Assembly: GCA_029256185.1 (NCBI GenBank)
Contig: JAQSYI010000055.1
Location: 1-48,035 of the forward strand
DNA from: Paenibacillaceae bacterium
GTDB taxonomy: Bacteria; Bacillota; Bacilli; Paenibacillales; NBRC-103111
DNA length: 48,035 nucleotides
Direction: 5' to 3'
Positions 17,626 to 26,982 of the stretch are shown in pieces. Position numbers and translations under genes: made by a program. Each line of letters begins with the position of its first letter. Position 1 is the stretch's first letter. The notes under the pieces were generated by a model. It was not told the origin of the DNA. It saw nothing but the letters and a program-made list of their open reading frames with translations, and made no database searches.

Positions 17626-18768
17626 TTATCTAAGCGCGTGGTCCATAGGAAACGCCTGGCCGGCCCATGCTTTCTTGGAGGTCCAATCCGCTTCCCCTTG
17701 CCAGAACGGATGCCCAGGGGGCAATCCGAGAGGCAGGAACACGGCTGCGCACAAATATAAGCTGCCTGTAGAAATATATCCTTCACCGATATCCGGCTGG
17801 CCTCCGCAGAATCCGATCCGCAGCCAGCCGTCCGGGTCGAAGGTCCCCGGGGCTTCCATCATGCGGCGGATAACAGCGGTCAGCGCGCAGCGGACCTGGT
17901 TTGGCGCCAGCCCCGCCGGCAGCCAGCCTTGAAGCGCTGCTTGGGAGAGCAACTGAAAGGCGCCGAAGCGGTAGGCGATGGACCGTCCGACGGGAGGAAA
18001 TGTGCCCTCCGGCGAGATCAGCCGTTCCTGCTGCTCCGCATGGCGGGCCGCCCGGCGGAGCACATCAGCGGCAAGCTTCTCCCAATCGGGAGAGTGCGGG
18101 CCCATGGTCTGCACAATATCCACCAGCATCGGTTGAATGACGAAGCTGTTGTAGTAATCCCAGTGAAAGTCCGGGCCATCCCCGTAGACGCCATCGCCCA
18201 GATACCATTCACTGTGCTTTTTCAGGGCAAAATCGATTCTCATGGGGTCCCAGGCCTCGCCGAGCTGCTGCAATGCTGTTTCTGTCATTGCCCCAAAGAG
18301 CAGCCAATTGCTGTAGTTCGGCTTTCTCGAACGGGTGGCCTTGAGGCATTGGACCAGATTCTGCCGCACCGGCCCTTCAAGCCTGCCAAGCAGTTCATTG
18401 GGTGCACGGACCAGCGCATGGGACAAAAAGGCGGCGTCCACAATCGGCTGGTGCCCCCGGGAGAAATTCATAAAGTCGGGAGAGGCAGGATCGGTAGCGG
18501 CGTCAATGGCCTCTCTCGCCAAGTGCGCCATCATGCCGCGGCACTCCTCTTCCTCACCGGTCAGACCCGTAAGCTCCAACCAGGGAGCCATCCCGACCAG
18601 CAGCCGGCCAAGCGCCTCCAGATGCGTATACTCGCTGCGGTCATCCAGCTTGCCTTGAACAGGCATCCGTTCCTTCAGCTTCCGCTCCGCCAATGCAACC
18701 AGCACCGGTTTGCCAATCTGCAGCATCCACTCCAGCCATTGCTTCCGAATCGCTGTATCATATGCCAT
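17626..18768 (-). CDS. DUF2264 family protein, probable carbohydrate-active enzyme
   Basis: The product is 380 residues from the ATG at 18768, chosen because GGAGGG lies 7 nt upstream; the frame extends five codons further to a GTG. I recognise the DUF2264 pattern in the early segments ERKLKERMPV and EYTHLEALGRLLVGMAPWLEL, with NFSRGHQPIVDAAFLSHAL and DGPDFHWDYYNSFVIQPML further in. The family folds as an alpha-toroid and is found beside polysaccharide-degrading genes. I recall some members being assigned uronidase activity but cannot verify this here. No signal peptide is visible. It lies 54 nt behind GH88, probably in one transcript, so a role on the same unsaturated or uronic oligomers is a fair guess. 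Confidence 0.85.
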   Translation of the reverse strand: MAYDTAIRKQWLEWMLQIGKPVLVALAERKLKERMPVQGKLDDRSEYTHLEALGRLLVGMAPWLELTGLTGEEEECRGMMAHLAREAIDAATDPASPDFMNFSRGHQPIVDAAFLSHALVRAPNELLGRLEGPVRQNLVQCLKATRSRKPNYSNWLLFGAMTETALQQLGEAWDPMRIDFALKKHSEWYLGDGVYGDGPDFHWDYYNSFVIQPMLVDIVQTMGPHSPDWEKLAADVLRRAARHAEQQERLISPEGTFPPVGRSIAYRFGAFQLLSQAALQGWLPAGLAPNQVRCALTAVIRRMMEAPGTFDPDGWLRIGFCGGQPDIGEGYISTGSLYLCAAVFLPLGLPPGHPFWQGEADWTSKKAWAGQAFPMDHALR

Positions 18769-18822
18769 ACGCTTTCCCTCCACTCGTCGTCAGACCATCC
18801 TTATAACGGAAGGCTCCTTTTC

Positions 18823-19950
18823 CTAACGCTCATACCAGTATCCGGGAATCCCCTTCTCCAGCCTCATCAGTGCTTCCAAGTAGAAGTAATCCCCCCAAAT
18901 CGTATAATCGTCCGGTGATCGGCCCGCCCGCACCGAATACGACCCCCGGTTCAGGAATCCCTCCGGATTTTCGTCGCCTGCGGTAGAATAACGGCAGACC
19001 AGGCTTTCCACGGAACGGTGCGCCGTTCTAAGCAATTTTTCATACAACGGATCATGGGGGGAGAGGAGGCTGCAGAGCTCCAGCATTCCGCAGGCAGCAA
19101 TAGCCGAAGCGGAGCTGTCCCGCATGCTCTGCGGCTCCTGCGGCACGTCGAAGTCCCAATAGACAACACCATCCTCCGGAAGGCGGTCAGCGAAATAATC
19201 GGCCAGCCGTTTGCTTGTCTCCAGATACTCGGGACGCTGCAAGCAGCGGTAGGCAAGGGCGAATCCGTAGATCCCCCATGCTTGTCCGCGGGTCCAGGTG
19301 GAGCCGTCCCGGCAGCCCTGATGTGTCCCCCCGCGGAAGGAGTCGCCTGTCTTAGGATCGAACCAGAAGGTATGATAGGAGGAATCATCACCGCGCACGA
19401 GAAAACGGCGGCTCAGCTCGGTATGAGAGGCTGCAGCTTCGCGGTACGCATTGTCGCCGGAGATCCGGGAGGCCCAATGCAAGAGCGGCAGGTTCATCAA
19501 GCAGTCGATGATGATGCGGCCCCCGTTGTGCGGATCGTCCTTCGCCCCCCATGCCTGGATAACGCCCAGCTTCTCCCTCCAGCGCTTCATCAGCACTTGG
19601 GCGGCCTCCAGCGTCAGCTGCCGGGCGGCCGCATCCTTCTCAATGATCCATTGCGCCTTGGAGGATAAAGAATACAAGAAGCCGATATCATGGTTATCCA
19701 GATCAACATTGTTCTTCAGCCTCTCGCGGAGACGTTCAACCGCACCGGCTGCTGCATCCCGGAAGATGCGTTCTCCGGAATACTCGTAGCTCAGCCACAG
19801 AATGCCCGGCCAAAACCCGTTGGTCCACCCATGGTCGAGGAGCACATACTTGCTGCTGCTGTTTTCACTGACATGCGGGAAATGGCTGCCGAATCGCCCG
19901 ATATTGGAGCTGGTAATATGCAAAGCTTCCTCAATTGCTTTCTTCCACAT
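18823..19950 (-). CDS. GH88 unsaturated glucuronyl hydrolase
   Basis: The product is 375 residues from the ATG at 19950, which has GGAGG 8 nt upstream; the longer frame starts at TTG 19968 without a binding site. GH88 motifs are clear: LLDHGWTNGFWPGILW (37-52), DLDNHDIGF (83-91), GGRIIIDCLMN (143-153) and STWTRGQAWGIYGFALAY (217-234). Asp88 and Asp149 fall at the same numbers as the two catalytic aspartates known for the Bacillus sp. GL1 unsaturated glucuronyl hydrolase. The enzyme hydrates the 4,5-double bond of the lyase-made unsaturated uronic acid and so releases it from oligosaccharides. It is cytoplasmic. It is transcribed with DUF2264 and diverges from the cupin-AraC regulator, 118 nt away. 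Confidence 0.93.
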   Translation of the reverse strand: MWKKAIEEALHITSSNIGRFGSHFPHVSENSSSKYVLLDHGWTNGFWPGILWLSYEYSGERIFRDAAAGAVERLRERLKNNVDLDNHDIGFLYSLSSKAQWIIEKDAAARQLTLEAAQVLMKRWREKLGVIQAWGAKDDPHNGGRIIIDCLMNLPLLHWASRISGDNAYREAAASHTELSRRFLVRGDDSSYHTFWFDPKTGDSFRGGTHQGCRDGSTWTRGQAWGIYGFALAYRCLQRPEYLETSKRLADYFADRLPEDGVVYWDFDVPQEPQSMRDSSASAIAACGMLELCSLLSPHDPLYEKLLRTAHRSVESLVCRYSTAGDENPEGFLNRGSYSVRAGRSPDDYTIWGDYFYLEALMRLEKGIPGYWYER

Positions 19951-20014
19951 GTTGCAATCCTCCTGCAATTGGTTTATGGCTTGATTATACCCCCGTTCCT
20001 GTTAAGAAAAGTTG

Positions 20015-20023
20015 TGCTATAAT
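20015..20023 (+). promoter_or_regulatory. Extended -10 promoter for the cupin-AraC gene
   Basis: TGCTATAAT is an extended -10 box. No convincing -35 lies 16-18 nt upstream. Initiation near 20030 would give a 40-nt leader to the ATG at 20069. A second TATAAT on the minus strand (reverse complement at 19984-19989) could serve the GH88 gene. Confidence 0.5.
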
Positions 20024-20068
20024 ATAGCCAAATTGCGATTTTACCGTCATTGAGAGGTGTTCTCCGCC

Positions 20069-20938
20069 ATGTTGGTCAAGCCCATGGATCTGGGACCCAA
20101 CGCTTTTTTCCTGAAGTACAGAAAAGAAATCAGCCGCGAGAACTGGCTGATGCTGCATGCTCACCAAGGCATCGAGCTGCTTTATATCCATGAGGGAACG
20201 GGAACGGTGATGCTTGAGCGGCAGCCATATGAGCTGGGCAGGGATACGCTGTTCTGTTTTCAGCCGTTTCAACTGCACAAGGTGGATGTGCCGATGAAGG
20301 ACGGCTCCACTTATGTAAGAACGAATCTTACCTTCGATCCTTATATTCTGGAGCCCTGCCTGCAGCAATTCCCCAAATTGCAGGCCTTTCTGCGGAGAAT
20401 GGCCAAGGGGGTCCTCCAGCGTCAGGTATTCACATTCGGCGGAGACCGGAGCTTGGATAACTTGCTGTACAGCTATGACAAGATTCAGACACGCTCGGGA
20501 GGGGCGCCCGATCTGGAGGATCAGATGCTGTTCCTGATCACATTGCTGCGCCATCTCCAAATGCATGTCTTCGAGATGGATGCGGGTCAACCCGCCTATG
20601 AGAAAACCACCGGTCACGTGGAGAGAATGCTGGAGTGGGTCGAAGCGAACTTCCGTCAGCCCTTCTCACTGGAGACGCTGTCCCGGGAGCTGCATCTGTC
20701 CCCCTATCATATTTCTCATTTGTTCAAGAAGCATACCGGCATGACCTTGTCCGATTATGTGGCGAGCCACCGTATCCGGGAAGCTTGCGCATTGCTTGCC
20801 AATACCAACAGCTCCATCGCCGAAATCGGCCGAAGCGTGGGCGGCTTCAGCGCGCCGCATTTCTCCCAGCTGTTCAAGAAGCACAAGGGGATAACGCCCA
20901 ACGCATACCGCGATGCGGTCAAACATGCGTATCAATGA
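20069..20938 (+). CDS. AraC-family regulator with cupin sensor domain
   Basis: The product is 289 residues from the ATG at 20069 (AGAGGTG 9 nt upstream; an earlier GTG at 20057 overlaps that site). Residues ~15-140 form a cupin-like sugar-sensing domain (HAHQGIELLYIHEGTGTVML, then PFQLHKVDVP). The last ~100 residues contain two AraC helix-turn-helix motifs (FSLETLSRELHLSPYHISHLF and IAEIGRSVGGFSAPHFSQLFK). There is no membrane segment, so unlike the other three AraC proteins here it must sense an intracellular ligand. It diverges from the GH88/DUF2264 pair, and the shared 118-bp intergenic region is its likely target. A terminator follows at 20958. Confidence 0.92.
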   Translation: MLVKPMDLGPNAFFLKYRKEISRENWLMLHAHQGIELLYIHEGTGTVMLERQPYELGRDTLFCFQPFQLHKVDVPMKDGSTYVRTNLTFDPYILEPCLQQFPKLQAFLRRMAKGVLQRQVFTFGGDRSLDNLLYSYDKIQTRSGGAPDLEDQMLFLITLLRHLQMHVFEMDAGQPAYEKTTGHVERMLEWVEANFRQPFSLETLSRELHLSPYHISHLFKKHTGMTLSDYVASHRIREACALLANTNSSIAEIGRSVGGFSAPHFSQLFKKHKGITPNAYRDAVKHAYQ

Positions 20939-20957
20939 AGCAACGGGTAGAATAGGT

Positions 20958-20988
20958 AAATCAAGGAGATTGACTCCGCTTGATTTTC
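20958..20988 (+). terminator. Rho-independent terminator of the cupin-AraC gene
   Basis: AAATCAA-GGAG pairs with CTCC-gc-TTGATTT around the loop attga and is followed by TTCT. It starts 20 nt after the AraC stop and isolates this gene from the carbonic anhydrase downstream. Confidence 0.75.
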
Positions 20989-21033
20989 TATGAATAATAG
21001 AGAGCATAAGAAATGTGGGGAGGTTCCCGAGAA

Positions 21034-21603
21034 ATGTCCATTGTTCCAAGCATCTTGGAATTCAACAAAAGCTTTGTTGCGGATAAGCAATACGAGGCGT
21101 ATTTAACCGATAAATATCCCGACAAGCAAGTTGCCGTCCTCACCTGCATGGACACCAGACTGGTGGAGCTGCTTCCCAAAGCGCTCGGCTTCAAGAACGG
21201 CGACGCCAAGTTTATCAAGAACGCCGGCGCCATCCTCACCCAGCCCTTCGGCAGCGCCATGCGGAGCATCTTGGTCGCCGTCTATGAATTGGACGCGCGT
21301 GAAGTCTTCGTCATCGGCCATCACGGCTGCGGCATGAACAAGCTGGATACACAGGGTATGGTCAGCAAGTTTGCGCTCCATGGCATCGATCCGTTGGCGA
21401 TCGAAACCCTGGAGAATGCGGGCATCCGTATGGACCGCTTCCTGCGCGGCTTCGACAGCGCCGAGGAGGGTGTGATGAACAGCGTGCGGCTGATCCGCCG
21501 CCATCCGCTGTTTCCCAAGGCGGTTCCGGTGCACGGCTTCATCATCGATCCGGAGACAGGAGCGCTGGAGGTTCTTGCCCAGGACTACCGCGAGGAGAAA
21601 TAA
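21034..21603 (+). CDS. Beta-class carbonic anhydrase
   Basis: The product is 189 residues from the ATG at 21034, with GGGGAGG 10 nt upstream; an earlier ATG at 21013 has no binding site. Zinc ligands are Cys38 in TCMDTRL, His96 and Cys99 in GHHGCGM. The Asp40/Arg42 dyad that activates the zinc-bound water is present. The enzyme interconverts carbon dioxide and bicarbonate in the cytoplasm. The compact form matches the YvdA-like short beta-carbonic anhydrases of Firmicutes. It has no evident functional link to the sugar clusters and appears to be a single-gene unit between a terminator and the hairpin at 21613. Confidence 0.93.
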   Translation: MSIVPSILEFNKSFVADKQYEAYLTDKYPDKQVAVLTCMDTRLVELLPKALGFKNGDAKFIKNAGAILTQPFGSAMRSILVAVYELDAREVFVIGHHGCGMNKLDTQGMVSKFALHGIDPLAIETLENAGIRMDRFLRGFDSAEEGVMNSVRLIRRHPLFPKAVPVHGFIIDPETGALEVLAQDYREEK

Positions 21604-21612
21604 TGAACAGAA

Positions 21613-21654
21613 CAGCAAAAGGGCTCCGGTGAAAATCACCGATGCCCTTCGCTG
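21613..21654. terminator. Bidirectional terminator-like hairpin between convergent genes
   Basis: Three stacked helices, CAGC/GCTG, AAGGGC/GCCCTT and CGGTGA/TCACCG, form one long hairpin. Read on the minus strand the inner stem ends in GCCCTTTTGCTGTTCTGTT, giving a T-rich tail that suits termination of the operon ending at 21856. On the plus strand the tail is not T-rich. The remaining 200 bases up to 21855 hold nothing recognisable. Confidence 0.55.
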
Positions 21655-21855
21655 TGTAAAGTGCAGCTCTTATTCTGGCGCGATGGCAAAGCAAACAATC
21701 GACATTGTCCTACCTCAAGCATCTTGGCGGGATTGGGGAATAAAGTTGATGCTAACATTACTGTCCATAATTGGCGAGGTGTAATAGCAGGGCCCGCAGG
21801 GTTTGCTGTCCGAAAACGCACGATTGTCAAAGAAATCAAAGACCACGCTTTCAGT

Positions 21856-24800
21856 CTATTCCTCCAGGTCCCGGTATGCTCCGAATTCACTGATGCTGAA
21901 CCACAAATGGCCGGCCGAATTCCCATGGCCCACCACCCGGAGATACCGGGCCGTGATCTTTTGAGGCAAGGCGTAATACTCAGGTTCTCCCGTCAAACCG
22001 CTGCTCTCCCCCCGGTATATCTCGTAAAAGGATTCGCCGTCTCCGGAGGCTTCCAGGTGAAAATAGCTGACCCGTTCCGCCCCCCGGAACAGCCCCATAT
22101 CAAAACCGCTTATTTCCTTGGCCCCGCCAAGATCAAAGTCCACATATACACCCTCCCCATTTTGCGTCCAGTAGGTGCTGTCCAGACCGTCCAATGCGGC
22201 GGAGGGCAGATTGCCCGGATTTTCCGGGTTAACGTCTTCCACGGTGAAAAGAGGCAAACGCTCAACATGGTAAGTCGCACCTGTCACGCTCACCGTGTAA
22301 GTAGCCTCCTGGGCTCCGGCGGATACGCGGATGGAAATCTGACCGGGGAATTGGGCAGGCACTTGCGTTTCCACCGTCATGCCGTCTCCTGAAGGGATGG
22401 CCAGGACGCTTATTTCATCCCGTTTGCGCATATTGAGAGGATAATCGTCCAGGTCAAAATTGTAGCTATACTGTTCTGGCGTCATACCCTCCAATGGAAT
22501 GCCGTTTATGAGTACCCCTGTCAAGCCGGGCGCAGCGGCTCCCCCGCCGCCGTTGCCGGCTGTTACCTGCATCGTATCCAGGTCAAGGGTATATTCCTTA
22601 CCGCTGGCAGTAATAATAATCGTTCTGCCGTCCTGCTGAGCGCTGACTTTGGCAGGAACTGCCCCGGAACCGGACCACGAGACCGCTGTTACATTAAGCA
22701 TGCTCTCGCCTGTCTTTCTGGAGACAACCGCCTTGCGCTGGCCGGAGGCGCCTGCTATATTGGTTTTGACACTTAGGTTCTCTACACTCAGGCTGCTTTC
22801 TTCGGGCACAAGATTGTCGATAAACAGATTGGCAGCTCCGGTGCGAACCAGTGCTCCGTTGCCCAGAGGCGTAATGTTCTGAGATTCCGGGAATAGGCGC
22901 AGTTCGAAGTTTGCCTCCTGCTTGGCCGTTATATCATCTGCGACGATAAGGATATTGTCCGCCTTGAGATACAGCATATGACGGTTGAACTTGGTCAGAC
23001 CCGCACTGCCCGGATAGGCCGCAGCGCTGGCGCCCACGAAGTAGTCGTAAGTGCCGGCGGTTACGGTCTTGGAAATCTCAGGAAAGGCATAGGACAGGTT
23101 AAGATCCCTGGCGCTGTTGAACCAAGCGGCGTTTTCCCCCATTTGTCCCGTCCCGTTCACCAATAGCGTATTGTGGTTCCCCGTTGTTTTGTAGGCGTAA
23201 CCATCGTCGCGGATAAGCACCTCGTTGCCGCCAAACAGTACGAAGCCATTGGAGTCCGGATGCATATGTGCGCTGCCAAAGTCGGGTTTAGCCGGATAAG
23301 CCTGCGTGTAGGTGGTGGCCTGCTTGCCCAGGAACGGCCCGGACCGGAAGTAAAGAGCGCTTGCGTCGTCTTGCCACCCGCTGCGGGTAAAAATCATGCC
23401 AAAATCCTCAAATTCGCGCAAAGCAGGCAAATTGTCCGGCAGTTGGGCCTGCGTCGCGGGATCATAATAGAGCAGGCTCTCCCATACCGAATCCGCCGAG
23501 TCCCAGGTCATTCCATCCTCCAGCATCGTATCGGCGAGCCATAATAATACCGGCTGGTCGTAGCGTGCAGCCAAATGATAGAGCACATTGGTAGGGCCGT
23601 TGAAGTCATATCCCAAGGCGTCTCCAATATTCACACTGGTCCGGCGGATGTCCCAGCCCCCCCGAGGATAAGACGCATACAACCGGTAGAGTCCCGTATT
23701 CTCCAGCCATTCCGAGGAGAACGCATCAATGCCGAAGAAGGTTTCGGCAAGCTCTGCGTAGCGCAGCAGCACGCTTACACCATAGCTCCAATAGCCCACT
23801 CCTTCCTGGCTTGCGCCGTCTGGTCCATAAAGTGTAAACGTATGGGCGAAAAATTCCTGGGCGCTTTCAAACCAGGTAAGAATTTCCGCGTCATTGCCGG
23901 TGTCCTCGCCGTAAATCGCAAGACCCGCGGTTATCATGCCGGTCAGGTTGATCCAGCCATGATTTTGCAGATATTCCCACGTCCAGGTTTTTTGGTTATG
24001 GGTGTAGATATAGTTCATGTAAGACGCACGTTCGAACAGCTTGTCATAGATCGCCGCTTTCAGCGTTGCGTCCAGATCATCATACAGCCAGTCGTACATC
24101 AGGCCCATGCCGAAGAGAATATGTCCGGAGGCAAGATCATTATTGGCGGCGCCGAACTTGGAAAGGTTAAGCGCCAGTTGCGTCCACTCTACGGCTGCAT
24201 CCAGGTAATCCGTATTGCCTGTAACCTTGTACATAAACGAGAATGCTGTGATATTATCACCGATATGCCGCTGGTTTTCATCCGGAGAGGTGTCTCCCGC
24301 TTCCACATAGAGAGGGGCGTCCATGGCCTCTTGGACAATTTGCACCGCCTGCGTGTACAGTTCTCCAGCTTGCGGAGACTGTATTTTCGCAGAGAGTGCG
24401 CTCCATTGATTTTGCCGGACGAACAATCTGGAGTGGGTGCCTGCATAATCGTTCAATCGCGCCAGGACCGTCTCTTTATCGGCAATATACCGGGAGACAT
24501 CCGGCGGCTCAGGCGGGTCGGGCCGGTCATTTCCTTCCGGAATATCAATGGGAGCCCCATTTCCCGGCCCGCCGCTGATTTGCTCAATCCGTGTTTTGCC
24601 CGCGCCCTTGTATGTGCCATAGGCAACAGTGCCGATGTTCGGAACCTCAAGGGGAATATCGGGAATGACAAGATAATCCCCGCTGATCCGGCTAAGACTG
24701 TCCACATAGCCCCGATAGCTTCCAAACACATCGGAGCGGAGAAACAAGTCGGCCTTGTTCGCATTGGTATCATAGCGCAGCCATAGCTCAACCCAGGTGC

Positions 24801-25896
24801 CCGCTGGTATACGGTATCCCGGAAGGGGCTCTGTATAGCGCCCTCCTGCAGCAGTTTCAATGTAGAAGGAATTTGCGGAGGACACCATGAAACGCAATCC
24901 TCCCGTGAAGCCGGAAGCGCCTGACGGCATAAGCTCCAGACTTGAATGCTGTACGACCTGGAATTTGGCGTAAATCGTATTGTCACCTGCCATGGGATCA
25001 AAGCGATACACGCCGTAAGGTCCGGAATCGCCGCCGTAATCCTCTACCGCCAGATAGGAAGTACCGCCGCCTTCTTGTTTAATGGTGAAGGAACCTAATT
25101 CCCCGCGCTGAATTTCCCAACCCAGGGGCGACTCTCCATCCATCTGCAGGTTAAACGCCGTGTCAAAGGATGCCTTTGGAATTGCAATGGGTGGAGCAAT
25201 CCCCGCCATGCCCTTCGCAAAGGCAATGAGGGTCGTCCCTGCACCCTTATAGGTTCCGTAGCCCAACGTGCCAATGTTGGCAGCGGACAACGGTATATCC
25301 TGCACAATGAGATAATCGTCTACAATCCGGCCTTTCTCTCCGACGGCTCCCGCATACCCCGAAAATACGGAAGATTGGAGAAACAGGTCAGCTGTCCCGG
25401 CGTCCGTATCAAAGGTCAGCCACAACTCCATCCATGTTCCCGCCGGCAAGCGGTATCCGGGGAGAGGATCGGCATAGACTACATTTTTGGAGGATTCCAC
25501 GGAAAGCGTATTGGCAGAGGATACGTTCAGACGTATGCCCGTATTGTATCCGTTTGCACCTCCCGGCATAAACTCGATGCCTGAATGGTGTACGATCTGA
25601 AACTTGGTATGGATGGTATTGGCGCCCGTCATCGGCGCAAAACGGTAAAGGCCGTAAGGCCCCGAGTCTCCGCCAAAGTCCTCCACAGCCAGATAATTGG
25701 CATCTTCCCTCTGCTCCACGGTAAAGCTTCCCCACTCCGTACGGGAGAAATTCCAACCGCTGGGCGGTGCGCCCGCGGTCTGTGAGTTGAAATCGGTGTC
25801 GAATAAAACAGGGGTTCCATGTGCGGTAGTGATGCGCATGCCCAGCATAATTGCCGCTATTAGGATAAATGAGGTCAAACGTCGAAGCATGTTCAA
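21856..25896 (-). CDS. Secreted heparinase II/III-like polysaccharide lyase, multidomain
   Basis: The 1346 residues have a signal peptide at 1-27. Two ~210-residue beta-rich modules follow (about 28-235 and 240-445), clearly duplicates: YLAVEDFGGDSGPYGLYRF versus YLAVEDYGGDSGPYGVYRF, and YGTYKGAG in both. After a Pro-rich linker comes an alpha-toroid (~470-800) and a beta-sandwich lyase domain with NHGWINLTG (645-653), ASQEGVGYWSYG (695-706), HMHPDSNGF (877-885) and NHNTLLVNG. These correspond to heparinase II catalytic and metal sites, including the Tyr of YW-YG. An Ig-like segment and a C-terminal F5/8 type C sugar-binding domain complete it. It probably cleaves an extracellular uronate-containing polymer. 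GGAGG lies 8 nt before the start. It is the last gene of cluster II and is paralogous to 26983-29583. Confidence 0.85.
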   Translation of the reverse strand: MNMLRRLTSFILIAAIMLGMRITTAHGTPVLFDTDFNSQTAGAPPSGWNFSRTEWGSFTVEQREDANYLAVEDFGGDSGPYGLYRFAPMTGANTIHTKFQIVHHSGIEFMPGGANGYNTGIRLNVSSANTLSVESSKNVVYADPLPGYRLPAGTWMELWLTFDTDAGTADLFLQSSVFSGYAGAVGEKGRIVDDYLIVQDIPLSAANIGTLGYGTYKGAGTTLIAFAKGMAGIAPPIAIPKASFDTAFNLQMDGESPLGWEIQRGELGSFTIKQEGGGTSYLAVEDYGGDSGPYGVYRFDPMAGDNTIYAKFQVVQHSSLELMPSGASGFTGGLRFMVSSANSFYIETAAGGRYTEPLPGYRIPAGTWVELWLRYDTNANKADLFLRSDVFGSYRGYVDSLSRISGDYLVIPDIPLEVPNIGTVAYGTYKGAGKTRIEQISGGPGNGAPIDIPEGNDRPDPPEPPDVSRYIADKETVLARLNDYAGTHSRLFVRQNQWSALSAKIQSPQAGELYTQAVQIVQEAMDAPLYVEAGDTSPDENQRHIGDNITAFSFMYKVTGNTDYLDAAVEWTQLALNLSKFGAANNDLASGHILFGMGLMYDWLYDDLDATLKAAIYDKLFERASYMNYIYTHNQKTWTWEYLQNHGWINLTGMITAGLAIYGEDTGNDAEILTWFESAQEFFAHTFTLYGPDGASQEGVGYWSYGVSVLLRYAELAETFFGIDAFSSEWLENTGLYRLYASYPRGGWDIRRTSVNIGDALGYDFNGPTNVLYHLAARYDQPVLLWLADTMLEDGMTWDSADSVWESLLYYDPATQAQLPDNLPALREFEDFGMIFTRSGWQDDASALYFRSGPFLGKQATTYTQAYPAKPDFGSAHMHPDSNGFVLFGGNEVLIRDDGYAYKTTGNHNTLLVNGTGQMGENAAWFNSARDLNLSYAFPEISKTVTAGTYDYFVGASAAAYPGSAGLTKFNRHMLYLKADNILIVADDITAKQEANFELRLFPESQNITPLGNGALVRTGAANLFIDNLVPEESSLSVENLSVKTNIAGASGQRKAVVSRKTGESMLNVTAVSWSGSGAVPAKVSAQQDGRTIIITASGKEYTLDLDTMQVTAGNGGGGAAAPGLTGVLINGIPLEGMTPEQYSYNFDLDDYPLNMRKRDEISVLAIPSGDGMTVETQVPAQFPGQISIRVSAGAQEATYTVSVTGATYHVERLPLFTVEDVNPENPGNLPSAALDGLDSTYWTQNGEGVYVDFDLGGAKEISGFDMGLFRGAERVSYFHLEASGDGESFYEIYRGESSGLTGEPEYYALPQKITARYLRVVGHGNSAGHLWFSISEFGAYRDLEE

Positions 25897-25963
25897 TTCC
25901 TCCTTCTTTCTCCTGCTTTTGCGGATTTAGCGTAAAGCGGTCATTGAAGCTGAGTCAAAGCGT

Positions 25964-26950
25964 TTATTTTAACGTCAACCGGGTGAACCGTTCTTCTGTA
26001 ATTTCATATTGGAGCGGCCTTCCATGAAGAAATCGTTCTATTTCATCTACAATGACAGTCGAAATCTTTCCCATCCAATATTCTGAATAGCCCCCACAAT
26101 GAGGAGTTGCAATCACATTATCAAACTTTGTCCATTCGCTGTCAGGAGGCAAGGGTTCTTCCTCATAAACATCCAAAGCTGCATATATTCTTCCGTTTAT
26201 AACATGCTTTTTCAATGCCTCCTGCTGTACAATTGGTCCACGGGCAGTGTTTACGAACAGGGCTCCATCCTTAATTTGGGATAACTCGGCATCACTAATC
26301 ATCCCTCTGGTCTTCTCTGTAAGAGTATTATGCAGAGAGATGATATCGCTTTGAACCAGCAATTCCTCCAGACTGCATAGCTCAACCTGCAGATCATTGG
26401 CCTCTCCGGCCGTGCAATGAGGGGAGTACAGCAGGATTCTGCACTCGAATGGAGCAATCAGGCGGATGACCTCCCGTGAAATCTCGCCCAAACCGACAAT
26501 GCCCACCGTTTTCCTGTAAAGACCGGAAGGCTTATCACCTTTCAGGTCACTCCAAATGCCCAAACGGGTTTTGTTCATATTTTCTTTAATCTTCCACGTT
26601 CCTGCAAGCATAAGCATAAGCGTACACTCTGCCGTAGACCGTGCAAGGGCAACATTCCCATTCACTATCTTGATCCCTTTAGTAAAGATGCCGGAATCAA
26701 TGTAAGGTACGACGGTTCCCGCAGCATGGCCATAAAACTTCAAGCTGTCCGCCTCTTCAAGAACCTCCTTGGTCAGCTTGGGCGAACCCCAGCTTGTAAG
26801 GATAATGTCTTTCCCGCGCACACGGTCTTTAAGATTGTTGGCTTGATTCAGAAATTCCACTTCACACATTCCTTGCAACCGGTTCAATACAGCTTGATTA
26901 AAGAAAAAATTAACCGTAGTCTCATCTGTTATCGCAATAAGTGCTTTCAT
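25964..26950 (-). CDS. D-isomer-specific 2-hydroxyacid dehydrogenase family protein
   Basis: The 328 residues form a soluble NAD(P)-dependent oxidoreductase. The dinucleotide-binding motif is VGIVGLGEISREVIRL, and the family signature GALFVNTARGPIVQQEAL follows. The catalytic Arg lies in that NTARG segment, and the catalytic His in IATPHCGGYSEYW. Members reduce 2-keto acids or oxidise D-2-hydroxy acids. Sandwiched between two lyase genes (32 nt after one, 67 nt before the other), it may act on a keto acid formed from unsaturated uronate, by inference. AAAGGA lies 8 nt before the ATG. Length is normal. Confidence 0.88.
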   Translation of the reverse strand: MKALIAITDETTVNFFFNQAVLNRLQGMCEVEFLNQANNLKDRVRGKDIILTSWGSPKLTKEVLEEADSLKFYGHAAGTVVPYIDSGIFTKGIKIVNGNVALARSTAECTLMLMLAGTWKIKENMNKTRLGIWSDLKGDKPSGLYRKTVGIVGLGEISREVIRLIAPFECRILLYSPHCTAGEANDLQVELCSLEELLVQSDIISLHNTLTEKTRGMISDAELSQIKDGALFVNTARGPIVQQEALKKHVINGRIYAALDVYEEEPLPPDSEWTKFDNVIATPHCGGYSEYWMGKISTVIVDEIERFLHGRPLQYEITEERFTRLTLK

Positions 26951-26982
26951 TCTCTACATCCTTTCAACCCTCAGTTTGAACC

